Source: Aquabacterium sp. (GTDB lineage: Bacteria; Pseudomonadota; Gammaproteobacteria; Burkholderiales; Burkholderiaceae_C). Taken from it: a stretch of DNA of 64,000 nucleotides. A program made the translations under genes and the position numbers. The notes beneath the pieces were generated by a model. That model did not search any database. It saw only the letters and a list, made by a program, of their open reading frames with translations, and had not been told where the DNA came from. The stretch spans positions 62,001-126,000 of the forward strand of contig JAKLLB010000001.1 in NCBI GenBank assembly GCA_023150345.1, written 5' to 3'. Each line of letters starts with the position of its first letter. Position 1 is the stretch's first letter. Shown here one piece after another: positions 1-8,257 of this stretch.

Positions 1-40
1 GGCCGGCACCGACGATGACGAGATCGGGGTTCGAGTTCAT
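1..40 (-). CDS. Start of an FAD/NAD(P)-binding protein (partial)
   Basis: Only the first 13 codons lie in the window (MNSNPDLVIVGAG), and the rest runs off the left edge. The hydrophobic strand followed by GxG is the start of a Rossmann dinucleotide-binding fold, as in FAD-dependent monooxygenases and oxidoreductases. It is transcribed in the same direction as dsbB, about 88 bases downstream of that gene's stop. The exact family cannot be decided from this fragment. Confidence 0.5.
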   Translation of the reverse strand, partial: MNSNPDLVIVGAG

Positions 41-128
41 GGCGGAGGCTCGTGCGATTGGGCGCATTTTCCGGCAACCCATCCCACTTGGGGTCTGTGG
101 GGTCGCCCCCGGCAACACTCGCGCGCGG

Positions 129-662
129 TCAGTTGCTGGCGATGGCGCGGCGGCTGATCGACCAGACCATGACGCCGGCGAACTCGAGCATGAGAAAGAG
201 GGCCAGGCTCCAGAACGCATAGGGCACGCCCAGCAGCGAGGTGGAGGCATCGGCACACGAGGCATAGGCCGCGAACAGGTCGGGCAGCATCCGGTCGAGT
301 CCGGTGGCGGCCATCACCCGGTCGGCCAGCGTCTGGTTGCACGACGCAGACTGCGCCGCGACGAAGTGCTGCCACACGGCGGCAGCCATGCCCAGGTTCG
401 AGACGCCGATGATGGCCCAGGCCGTGCCGACGCGGACAGCTCTGCCCGGCCAGGCGATGCCGACGGCGGCAAGCACGCCGACCACGATGAACAGCAGACG
501 CTGCAGCACGCACCACGCGCAGGGCAGCATTTCGAGCACATGCTGCGTGTAGTAGGCCAGTCCCACACTGCCCCATGCCGCCAGCATCACCACGGCGAGC
601 AGCGCCGTGGCGGCTCCTGGTTGCGACAATGCGCGGGGCAAGGGCAAAGGATCGACGGTCAC
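129..662 (-). CDS. dsbB: Disulfide bond formation protein DsbB
   Basis: Inner-membrane quinone reductase that reoxidises the periplasmic thiol oxidase DsbA and passes electrons to ubiquinone. The 177-residue product has four predicted membrane segments. It carries the two expected redox cysteine pairs: C48-A-W-C51 after the first helix, and C108/C136 in the second periplasmic loop. Length matches the family. The chosen GTG start overlaps the stop codon of the RidA-like gene upstream (GTGA), which suggests translational coupling. This start gives a short cytoplasmic leader before helix 1. Family identity is clear. Confidence 0.93.
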   Translation of the reverse strand: MTVDPLPLPRALSQPGAATALLAVVMLAAWGSVGLAYYTQHVLEMLPCAWCVLQRLLFIVVGVLAAVGIAWPGRAVRVGTAWAIIGVSNLGMAAAVWQHFVAAQSASCNQTLADRVMAATGLDRMLPDLFAAYASCADASTSLLGVPYAFWSLALFLMLEFAGVMVWSISRRAIASN

Positions 663-1114
663 TTCAGTTCGGCGATCAGTTCGATCTCGACGCATGCGCC
701 CAGCGGGATCTGGGCAACGCCGAACGCGCTGCGTGCATGGGCGCCGGCCTCGCCGAACAACTCGCCCAGGAGCTCGGACGCGCCGTTGGTCACCAGGTGC
801 TGCTCGGTAAAAGTGGGCGTGGAGTTCACCAGGCTCATCACCTTGACGATGCGGGCCACGTTCTCGAGACTGCCGGCTGCGGCCTGCAGCGTTCCGAGCA
901 AATCGATTGCGACCGAGCGCGCCGCTGCCTTGCCCTCCTCGGTGGTCATGGTCAGGCCGAGCTGGCCGACCCAGGGCTTGCCGTCGCGCTTGGCGATATG
1001 GCCGGACAGAAACACCAGGGAGCCGGTGCGCACATAGGGCACATAGGCCGCGGCCGGAATCGCGACCGGTGGCAGCGTGATGCCCAGGCGCGCGAGCTTT
1101 TCGGTGACAGACAT
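659..1114 (-). CDS. RidA/YjgF/UK114 family protein
   Basis: A 151-residue protein of the RidA superfamily, whose best-known members hydrolyse reactive enamine/imine intermediates released by PLP enzymes. The sequence has the typical features: an early SLVFLSGHIA strand, the helix following GKAAARSVAIDLL, and a C-terminal ACVEIELIAELK. It belongs to the longer (about 150 residue) subgroup rather than the 128-residue classical RidA, so the substrate is uncertain. It begins with ATG 26 bases from the comEC side and overlaps dsbB by four bases. Co-transcription with dsbB is likely. Confidence 0.85.
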   Translation of the reverse strand: MSVTEKLARLGITLPPVAIPAAAYVPYVRTGSLVFLSGHIAKRDGKPWVGQLGLTMTTEEGKAAARSVAIDLLGTLQAAAGSLENVARIVKVMSLVNSTPTFTEQHLVTNGASELLGELFGEAGAHARSAFGVAQIPLGACVEIELIAELK

Positions 1115-1170
1115 GGGGGGTCGCCAGGAATTGTGGCCGCATGGCCGGAAACGCATCCTACACTGGGCCG

Positions 1171-3924
1171 ATGGCCGAAGTGCAAGCGCCATCCGGCAGC
1201 GGCGCGGGGTCGCAGCCGCCCATCCGCGAGCCGCAGGGCAGTGCTGATGCTGCGCGGACCTTCGACGGCAGCCGGTCCGATCCGACTGGCGCTTCGGCTG
1301 CCGGTGCGACGGGCTGGCAGTGGGCGGCTGCATCGTTGGCCTGGCTGGGCGGTGTGGCGCTGCAATTGCAGCAGGCCAGGCTGGTGGGCGATTCCCGCTG
1401 GCTGGCCTGGGCGTGCCTCGGGGCGGCCTTGTTGGCGTTCTGGGGCTGGCGACGCTGCGGCCGTGCCACCGTGGTGTCGGGACATGCGGCTGTACGGGCA
1501 TGGGGCCTCGTCGGGCCCGCTCTTGCGTTGTGCGCAGGTTTGGCCGGTCTGGGCTGGGCCACCACAGAGTGGCGGGCCCAGCTGCGCCTGGCGGAGGCAC
1601 TGCCCGTTGGCCTCGAGGGGCAGGATCTTGATGTCGTCGGTGTCGTCGATGCCATGCCCCGCGTCGGGACCATCGGCACCCGATTCCGTTTTCGTGTCGA
1701 ACAGGCGCAGTGGCGTGGACGGCCGGCTCCGGTGCCGAGCCGGTTGCTGCTCAGTTGGTACGCGCCGCCCGCGGACCAACCGGGCGCGTCCGTTGCTGGC
1801 TCACGTGCGCGCGCGGCCGAATCCACGCCTGCGCTGCGAGCCGGTCAGCGCTGGAGCCTGACGGTACGCTTGAAGAGGCCTCATGGCATGCTCAACCCGG
1901 GCGGCTTCGATGGCGAGCTGTGGCTGTGGGAGCAGGGCGTTCGCGCGACAGGCTACGTGCGCGAGGGTCGGGCAGTTGCAGCACCGCCGGCACTGCTCGA
2001 CGCACAGGCCGGGCATCCCGTCGAGCGGGTTCGAGGCTCGTTGCGCGATGCCATCGTCCATGCCGTCGATCCGCCCCGGGTGGCCGGGCTGATGGCGGCC
2101 CTGGTCGTTGGCGATCAGGCCGGACTGGAGCGCGAGGATTGGGAGGTCTTTCGCCTCACCGGCGTGGCGCACCTGGTCTCGATCAGCGGCGTGCATGTCA
2201 CCATGTTCGCCTGGCTGGCTGGCGCAGGCGTCGGATGGGCCTGGCGGCGCAGCCACGGGCTGATGCACCGGCTGCCGGCGCCATTGGCAGCGCGCTGGGG
2301 CGGCCTCGCGGCGGCAGCGGCGTATGCGCTGTTGGCCGGGTGGGGGGTGCCGGCGGAGCGCACGCTGCTGATGCTGGCCATCGCCGTGGGGCTGCGCAGC
2401 CTGGGCCTGCGCTGGCCGTGGCTGCTGGTGTGCGCGGTCACCGCCGTGGCGGTGACCCTGCGCGACCCCTGGGCCCTGCTGCAGCCCGGCTTCTGGCTGT
2501 CGTTCGCAGCGGTGGCGCTGCTGATGCTGTCCGAGCCAGTCGAACGCCCGCCGGCACCCACGGGCTGGGCAGCAGCGCCGGCGACGCTGTTGCGCAGTCA
2601 GGTGGTGGCCACGGTGGGGCTGGCGCCGCTGTCGCTGGTGTTCTTCCAGCAGATTTCGCTGGTGGGCTTCCTGGCCAACCTGGTGTCGATACCGCTGGTC
2701 ACACTGGTGCTCACGCCGCTGGCGCTCGCCGGCACCATGGTGCCGCTGTTGTGGCAGCCGGCCGCATGGCTGGGGCAGGTCTGGATGACGGGATTGGCCT
2801 GGCTGGCTAGCTGGCCGTGGGCCACGTGGTCGGTTCCCGCTGCCCCGGGCTGGGCAGCGGTCGCCGGGCTCGCGGCAGCAGTCGTCGGGCTCGCTCCGTT
2901 GCACTGGCGTGTTCGCATCCTGGCACCGCTGCTGACCCTGCCGTTGGTATGGCCGGTGGTGCCACGCCCGCGTGCGGGCACTTTCGAATTGCTGGCCGCC
3001 GATGTCGGCCAAGGGACGGCGGTGTTGGTTCGCACACGCCAGCACCTGCTGCTGTATGACACCGGCCCCGCTTGGGCCAGCGAAAGCGATGCGGGCGAGC
3101 GTTTGCTGTTGCCGTTGTTGCGGACCAGGGGCGAGCGCGCGATCGACCGATTGGTGCTCAGCCATGGCGACACCGACCACATTGGTGGTGCGGCGTCGGT
3201 GGTGGCCGGCGTGCCGGTACTCGCGTCACTGAGTTCGCTTCCAGCGGCGCATCCGCTTCGAGGTGCAGGGGGCGTGGCCGCGGCATCACAACTGGGCGAG
3301 AGCGCCGCCTGGAAGGATCTGCTTGGCCGTGGGCCAGTACGAGCCACGGCCACGCTTCCGGCGCATCAGCCCTGTCTCGCCGGCGCGAGTTGGCAGTGGG
3401 ATGGTGTGCGCTTCGAGGTGCTGCACCCCGGTGCGGCCGCGCTGGACGATCCCCGTCGGTCACCGAACAGCCTGTCCTGCGTGCTGGCGATCACGGACGC
3501 GAACGGCCGCCGCGCCTTGCTGACAGGCGATCTCGAGGCCGCTCAGGAGGCCGAACTGGTGGCCCGCTGGGGCCGGGCACTGCGCAGCGAGGTGCTGCTG
3601 GTGCCCCACCACGGCAGCCGCACATCGTCGAGTGAGGCATTTCTGGACGCGGTGGCGCCCTCCGTGGCGGTCGTGCAGGCGGCCTATCGCAGTCGCTTCG
3701 GCCATCCGGCGCCGCAGGTGGTGCAACGCTACGCCGAGAGTGGCATCAACTTGGTGCGAACCGACCACTGCGGTGCATGGCTGTGGCACGATGGGGCGCA
3801 TGCCTGCACCCGGGCGGTGAACCGGCGCTACTGGCACTGGAGTCCGGCGAACGATCCGGCATCGCCTCGTGGCGCCGCTGGTCCGGATGTTGCGTATCCG
3901 TCGCAAGGAGCAAGCCCGCCATGA
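1171..3924 (+). CDS. comEC: DNA internalization competence protein ComEC/Rec2
   Basis: Polytopic inner-membrane channel for single-stranded DNA during natural transformation. The N-terminal third has an OB-like periplasmic region followed by the ComEC-N competence domain (around LVSISGVHVTMFAWLAG) and many membrane helices. The C-terminal third is a metallo-beta-lactamase domain with DVGQGTAVLV and the metal motif SHGDTDHIGG. About 917 residues, somewhat longer than many homologues. An ATG lies at 1141, but ATG 1171 is preferred because a TACACT -10-like element sits just before it. The last bases overlap the next gene (ATGA at 3921). No other competence gene is in the window. Confidence 0.93.
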   Translation: MAEVQAPSGSGAGSQPPIREPQGSADAARTFDGSRSDPTGASAAGATGWQWAAASLAWLGGVALQLQQARLVGDSRWLAWACLGAALLAFWGWRRCGRATVVSGHAAVRAWGLVGPALALCAGLAGLGWATTEWRAQLRLAEALPVGLEGQDLDVVGVVDAMPRVGTIGTRFRFRVEQAQWRGRPAPVPSRLLLSWYAPPADQPGASVAGSRARAAESTPALRAGQRWSLTVRLKRPHGMLNPGGFDGELWLWEQGVRATGYVREGRAVAAPPALLDAQAGHPVERVRGSLRDAIVHAVDPPRVAGLMAALVVGDQAGLEREDWEVFRLTGVAHLVSISGVHVTMFAWLAGAGVGWAWRRSHGLMHRLPAPLAARWGGLAAAAAYALLAGWGVPAERTLLMLAIAVGLRSLGLRWPWLLVCAVTAVAVTLRDPWALLQPGFWLSFAAVALLMLSEPVERPPAPTGWAAAPATLLRSQVVATVGLAPLSLVFFQQISLVGFLANLVSIPLVTLVLTPLALAGTMVPLLWQPAAWLGQVWMTGLAWLASWPWATWSVPAAPGWAAVAGLAAAVVGLAPLHWRVRILAPLLTLPLVWPVVPRPRAGTFELLAADVGQGTAVLVRTRQHLLLYDTGPAWASESDAGERLLLPLLRTRGERAIDRLVLSHGDTDHIGGAASVVAGVPVLASLSSLPAAHPLRGAGGVAAASQLGESAAWKDLLGRGPVRATATLPAHQPCLAGASWQWDGVRFEVLHPGAAALDDPRRSPNSLSCVLAITDANGRRALLTGDLEAAQEAELVARWGRALRSEVLLVPHHGSRTSSSEAFLDAVAPSVAVVQAAYRSRFGHPAPQVVQRYAESGINLVRTDHCGAWLWHDGAHACTRAVNRRYWHWSPANDPASPRGAAGPDVAYPSQGASPP

Positions 3925-5771
3925 TGCCAAGCTACGACGAGATGCAGGCCAGTGCCGCACTGGTGCGCCCGCACTACCGCGCTTACGACCGCTGGCTGGC
4001 GCAGCAACCGCGCGAAGAGATGGCCGCCCGCAGGACCGAGGCCGAGCTGATTTTTCGCCGCGTCGGGATCACCTTTGCGGTCTATGGCGAGAAGGACGAC
4101 GGCGCTGGCACCGAGCGGTTGATACCGTTCGACCTGATCCCGCGCATCATTCCGGCCGACGAGTGGCAGCACCTGCGTCGCGGACTCGTGCAGCGCGTCA
4201 CCGCGTTGAACCGCTTCATCCACGACGTCTACCACGGGAGGGAGATCCTGCGCGCTGGCGTCGTGCCGGCCGAGCAGGTGCTGCGCAATGCGCAGTACCG
4301 ACCCGAGATGCAGGACGTGGACGTGGCCGGGCAGGTGTATGCGCACATCGCCGGCATCGACATCGTGCGTGCCACGCAACCCGACGGCAGCGGCACCTAC
4401 CATGTGCTGGAGGACAACGTGCGCGTACCCAGCGGCGTGAGCTACATGCTCGAGAACCGCAAGATGATGATGCGCTTGTTCCCCGATCTCTTTGCCCGCC
4501 ACCGGGTGGCGCCCGTGGCGCACTACCCCGACCTGCTCCTCGAGACACTGCGTGACGTGGCCCCCGCGGCCTCGGACGAACCGGCCTGCGTGCTGCTGAC
4601 CCCGGGCATGTACAACAGCGCCTACTTCGAGCATGCTTTCCTCGCCCAGCAGATGGGCATCGAACTGGTCGAAGGGCAGGACCTCTTCGTTCGCGACCAC
4701 TTCGTCTACATGCGCACGACGCAGGGGCCGCGCCGCGTGGATGTGATCTACCGCCGCGTGGACGACGACTTCCTGGACCCGCTGGCCTTTCGCGCCGATT
4801 CCACGCTGGGATGTGCGGGCCTGCTCGACGCTTACCGCCGTGGGAACGTGACGCTGGCCAATGCGATTGGCACCGGGGTGGCCGACGACAAGTCGATCTA
4901 CCCCTATGTGCCGAAGATGATCGAGTTCTATCTCGGCGAAAGGCCCATCCTCGAGAACGTGCCCACCTGGATGTGCCGCGAGCCCGACCAGCTCTCGCAT
5001 GTGCTGGCGCACCTCGATGAACTGGTGGTCAAGGAAGTACACGGCGCGGGCGGCTACGGCATGCTGGTGGGTCCGGCCGCCACGCGGGCGCAGATCGACG
5101 CGTTCGCCACCCAGTTGAAGGCGCAACCGGCCAACTACATCGCGCAGCCCACGCTTGCGTTGTCGACCTGCCCCACGTATGTGGACCGCGGCATCGTCGC
5201 GTACCGCGGATCACCTGTTCTGGATGTCGCGCTACATGGAGCGCGCCGAAAACACCGCCCGTCTGCTGGATGTGAGCTACCAGTCGGCGCTGTTGCCCCA
5301 GCCGGTCGAACGCGCCGAAGCGGGTTGGGCCGGTGTACTGGGCATCTCCGAGCTGACGCCGCGCTTCCTGGCGCGGCACGATCGGATCGACGCCCGCAAT
5401 GTGCTGGAGTTCATGGTGCGCGATGCCGCCAACACATCGAGCATCGTGTCCTGTCTGCGCGCGGCACGCGAGAACGCACGGGCCGTGCGCGGCACGCTGA
5501 CCACCGAGCTGTGGGAGACGACCAACCAGACCTGGCTGGAGTTCAACCGGCTGTTGCGCGAAGGGGCCTTCGATCGCGACCCGCCCGCGTTGTTCGAGTG
5601 GGTCAAGTTCCGCTCGCACCTCTCGCGCGGCGTGACGGTGGGCACCATGCTGCAGGACGAGGCGCTGCACTTCATCCGCATCGGCACCTTCTTGGAGCGG
5701 GCGGACAACACCGCGCGGCTGCTCGATGTGCGCTTCCATGCACTGGAGTCGACACCGGAGCGGCCTGGTGA
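3921..5771 (+). CDS. Circularly permuted ATP-grasp protein with lost C-terminus
   Basis: Residues 1 to about 425 match the circularly permuted ATP-grasp type 2 family (formerly DUF404/DUF407), which is usually encoded with alpha-E and transglutaminase-like proteins and is thought to form peptide-type bonds. Recognisable blocks are MPSYDEMQ at the start, GIDIVRA, VLEDNVRVPSGVSYMLENR, LTPGMYNSAYFEHAFLA and KEVHGAGGYGML. Homology stops abruptly after [14 protein letters not shown] (codon 425, base 5195). The normal final 50-70 residues, including the SSQGGGSKDTWV-like end, are missing. The frame then runs on as an unrelated tail through the alpha-E gene to 5771. It is probably non-functional, or altered at the C-terminus. 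An in-life deletion or an assembly error are both possible. Confidence 0.75.
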   Translation: MMPSYDEMQASAALVRPHYRAYDRWLAQQPREEMAARRTEAELIFRRVGITFAVYGEKDDGAGTERLIPFDLIPRIIPADEWQHLRRGLVQRVTALNRFIHDVYHGREILRAGVVPAEQVLRNAQYRPEMQDVDVAGQVYAHIAGIDIVRATQPDGSGTYHVLEDNVRVPSGVSYMLENRKMMMRLFPDLFARHRVAPVAHYPDLLLETLRDVAPAASDEPACVLLTPGMYNSAYFEHAFLAQQMGIELVEGQDLFVRDHFVYMRTTQGPRRVDVIYRRVDDDFLDPLAFRADSTLGCAGLLDAYRRGNVTLANAIGTGVADDKSIYPYVPKMIEFYLGERPILENVPTWMCREPDQLSHVLAHLDELVVKEVHGAGGYGMLVGPAATRAQIDAFATQLKAQPANYIAQPTLALSTCPTYVDRGIVAYRGSPVLDVALHGARRKHRPSAGCELPVGAVAPAGRTRRSGLGRCTGHLRADAALPGAARSDRRPQCAGVHGARCRQHIEHRVLSARGTRERTGRARHADHRAVGDDQPDLAGVQPAVARRGLRSRPARVVRVGQVPLAPLARRDGGHHAAGRGAALHPHRHLLGAGGQHRAAARCALPCTGVDTGAAW

Positions 5772-6147
5772 CGACATCGCGGCGCCCGAGGACGACTTCT
5801 ACCACTGGTCGGCCATCCTGCGGTCGGTGTCCGCCTTCGAGATCTACCGCAAGGTCTATCGCAACGTGATCAGGCCCGAGAAAGTGGCCGAGTTGCTGGT
5901 GCTGCGTGCGGACATGCCACGCTCACTGGCGGCCAGCCTGAACGAGGTCGTGGCCAACCTCGATGCCGTCGCCAACGAGCAAAGCCACGAGACCCGTCGC
6001 CGTGCCGGCCGCTTGCAGGCCGATCTCCGGTTCGGTCGCATCGACGAAATCCTGGCGGGGGGGCTGCATGGGTTCCTCACCCGGTTTCTCGAGCGGGTGA
6101 GCGCCATCGGTGCCGGTATCAGCCGCGACTTCCTCGTGGCCGCTTGA
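5179..6147 (+). CDS. Alpha-E domain protein with altered N-terminus
   Basis: All-helical alpha-E family protein (DUF403), the usual partner of the circularly permuted ATP-grasp protein. The conserved start [20 protein letters not shown] begins at about base 5197. The usual Met-Leu just before it is absent, because the sequence is fused directly to the interrupted ATP-grasp gene in another frame. An in-frame ATG at 5179 (MWTAAS before SRTADH) could rescue translation and would give 322 residues, near the normal 310-320. Other hallmarks are the paired [14 protein letters not shown] repeat and the FEIYRKVYR segment. The rest of the protein looks intact. Confidence 0.8.
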   Translation: MWTAASSRTADHLFWMSRYMERAENTARLLDVSYQSALLPQPVERAEAGWAGVLGISELTPRFLARHDRIDARNVLEFMVRDAANTSSIVSCLRAARENARAVRGTLTTELWETTNQTWLEFNRLLREGAFDRDPPALFEWVKFRSHLSRGVTVGTMLQDEALHFIRIGTFLERADNTARLLDVRFHALESTPERPGDDIAAPEDDFYHWSAILRSVSAFEIYRKVYRNVIRPEKVAELLVLRADMPRSLAASLNEVVANLDAVANEQSHETRRRAGRLQADLRFGRIDEILAGGLHGFLTRFLERVSAIGAGISRDFLVAA

Positions 6148-6224
6148 GCCCCACCGGGCTCCAATGCCGGGGTGCAGGCCTTGCCGCTACCATAGCGCGC
6201 CCAACACGACCCGACCCGCCCGCC

Positions 6225-7136
6225 ATGGCCGCTGCCAGTCTGCTTGCATTGATCGACGACATCGCGCTCGTGCTCGACGACGTGGCGGTGATGACCAAAG
6301 TGGCCGCCAAGAAGACGGCCGGCGTGCTGGGCGACGACCTCGCGCTGAATGCCCAACAGGTCGCCGGCGTGCGCGCCGAGCGCGAGTTGCCCGTGGTCTG
6401 GGCCGTGGCCCGCGGCTCGCTGATCAACAAGGTGATCCTGGTGCCGCTGGCATTGGCCATCAGCGCCTGGGCGCCCGCGTTGGTGCTGCCGCTGCTGATG
6501 GCCGGCGGCCTGTTCTTGTGCTTCGAGGGCGTCGAGAAACTCGCCCATCGCTGGCTGCACAGTGCGCAGGACGACGAGGCGCACGAGCGGGCCGTGGCCC
6601 AGGCACTGGCCGACCCGCAACTGGACATGGTGCAGTTCGAGCGCGACAAGATCCGCGGTGCGGTGCGCACCGATTTCATCCTCTCGGCCGAGATCATCAC
6701 GATCTCGCTTGGAACCGTGACCACCCAACCACTGGCAACCCAGGCGACGGTGTTGTCAGCGGTGGCTTTGGTGATGACCGTGGGTGTGTACGGGTTGGTC
6801 GCCGGCATCGTCAAGCTCGACGACCTGGGCCTTTGGCTGAGCCGGCGCGACGGGGCTGTTGCCCGCAGCAGCGGCGCGGCGCTGCTGCGGGCTGCACCGT
6901 GGCTGATGAAGGCGCTCGCGGTGGCCGGTACGGCCGCCATGTTCCTGGTCGGTGGTGGCATTCTGGTGCACGGGTTGCCGCCGGTTCACCATGCCGTCGA
7001 GTCCCTTGTGCAGGCCATGCCCGGCGCACTCGGATGGCTGGTCAGCGCCCTGGCCGATGCCTTGGTGGGCGCAGTGGCTGGGGCGGTCGCGCTGGCGCTG
7101 TTCAGCGGGGCGCGTCGCCTGTTGCGACGGTCCTGA
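6225..7136 (+). CDS. DUF808 (YedI-like) membrane protein
   Basis: A 303-residue inner-membrane protein of the DUF808 family, function unknown. It has the conserved opening [28 protein letters not shown], the [10 protein letters not shown] segment, and several hydrophobic helices between residues 70 and 300. Length is normal for the family. Its 3' end overlaps the convergent mltB by 35 bases. No regulatory signal is obvious. Confidence 0.85.
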   Translation: MAAASLLALIDDIALVLDDVAVMTKVAAKKTAGVLGDDLALNAQQVAGVRAERELPVVWAVARGSLINKVILVPLALAISAWAPALVLPLLMAGGLFLCFEGVEKLAHRWLHSAQDDEAHERAVAQALADPQLDMVQFERDKIRGAVRTDFILSAEIITISLGTVTTQPLATQATVLSAVALVMTVGVYGLVAGIVKLDDLGLWLSRRDGAVARSSGAALLRAAPWLMKALAVAGTAAMFLVGGGILVHGLPPVHHAVESLVQAMPGALGWLVSALADALVGAVAGAVALALFSGARRLLRRS

Positions 7137-8250
7137 TCGCCCGTCGATCGGCCACGGCGCGCCCGAGCTCGATCACCGCCATCGCGTAGTACGCCGAGCG
7201 GTTGTACATCGTCACGACCTGGAAGTTGCGAGTGCCAGCCACGTAGCTCGGCAACGCGTTGCCGTTGTGCAGCTCGACCAGCGCCATCGGGCCTCCGTAC
7301 CGGCTGCCGCCGTCGTCCAGCCGCGCGCCATGCTCGGCGAACTGCGCAGCGCTGAAGGTGGGCTCGATGTCCGGCGCAAGCAGTGCCGCCAGTTGTTGTG
7401 GATCGGTGGGCGCCTGAACTCTGAAGTCGGTGGGTTCGTGTGCCAGCCAGCCGTGGTTCACAAGGAAGTTGGCGATGCTGCCGATCACGTCCGCGGCACT
7501 GTGGCCCATGTCGACATGGCCATCGCCATCGAAGTCAATGGCATGGCGCAGGATGCTGCCGGGCATGAACTGGCCCAGTCCGATGGCGCCGGCGTAGGAC
7601 CCCTTCACCGCCGTCGGTGCCAGCGCCTCGCGCCGTGCCCAGACCAGGAAGTGCCCGAGCTCATCGCGGAAGAAGGCACTTCGGTCCGAACGGCCTGTCG
7701 GGAAGTCGAGCGACAGCGTGGCCAGTGCGTCGAGCACCCGGAAGCCGCCGCGATGCTTGCCGTAAAAGGTTTCGACGCCGATGATGCCGACCACGAGCTC
7801 GGGTGGCACCCCAAAGCGCTGGCGAACCCGCTCGAGCACGGGCTCGTGGGCATCCCAGAAGGCGAGTCCGGCCTGGATGCGGCGGGGTTCGATGAAGCGC
7901 TCGCGGTAGGCCTGCCAGCTCTTGGCCTGGCCCGGTGCCGCAGGCATGATCAGGCGCATCACCGCCGGAACTCGTCGCGCCTGGCTCAGGGTCGAGGCCA
8001 CCCATTCGGGGTCCAGCTCGTGCGTGCGCGCCAAATCGAAGGCCAGGCGCAGGACATCGTCGCGGCGTCCGTAGGTTGCCGCAGCGGCGGACCCTGGCGC
8101 CATGCGCGCCGATCGTTCGGGCGCAGCGGCGATCGGCTGCGCCGCGCATGCCCCGCCCATGGACAGCAGCAGCGCCGTGCCCACGATCGAGCGCCAACGA
8201 TGTCCGCACGGCGGCTTGGATGCGGACAGTGGAACAGCTGGGCGTGTCAT
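7102..8250 (-). CDS. mltB: Lytic murein transglycosylase B
   Basis: Cleaves peptidoglycan glycan strands with formation of 1,6-anhydromuramic acid. The 382-residue product starts with an N-terminal export signal (hydrophobic run at residues 22-34 ending near ACAAQ). It contains the MltB catalytic segment [15 protein letters not shown], with the likely catalytic glutamate at residue 160. The following motifs [15 protein letters not shown] and [10 protein letters not shown] are also typical of the family. Eight bases separate it from the TgpA-like gene upstream, so it is probably the last gene of the moxR-DUF58-tgpA-mltB operon. The stop lies inside the DUF808 gene on the other strand. Confidence 0.92.
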   Translation of the reverse strand: MTRPAVPLSASKPPCGHRWRSIVGTALLLSMGGACAAQPIAAAPERSARMAPGSAAAATYGRRDDVLRLAFDLARTHELDPEWVASTLSQARRVPAVMRLIMPAAPGQAKSWQAYRERFIEPRRIQAGLAFWDAHEPVLERVRQRFGVPPELVVGIIGVETFYGKHRGGFRVLDALATLSLDFPTGRSDRSAFFRDELGHFLVWARREALAPTAVKGSYAGAIGLGQFMPGSILRHAIDFDGDGHVDMGHSAADVIGSIANFLVNHGWLAHEPTDFRVQAPTDPQQLAALLAPDIEPTFSAAQFAEHGARLDDGGSRYGGPMALVELHNGNALPSYVAGTRNFQVVTMYNRSAYYAMAVIELGRAVADRRAIRTVATGDAPR

Positions 8251-8257
8251 TCGCGCA

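Noticed and set aside
1141..1170. Upstream ATG for comEC
   Set aside because: The extra ten residues are not family-like and a TACACT -10-like element lies within them; kept only as an alternative start.
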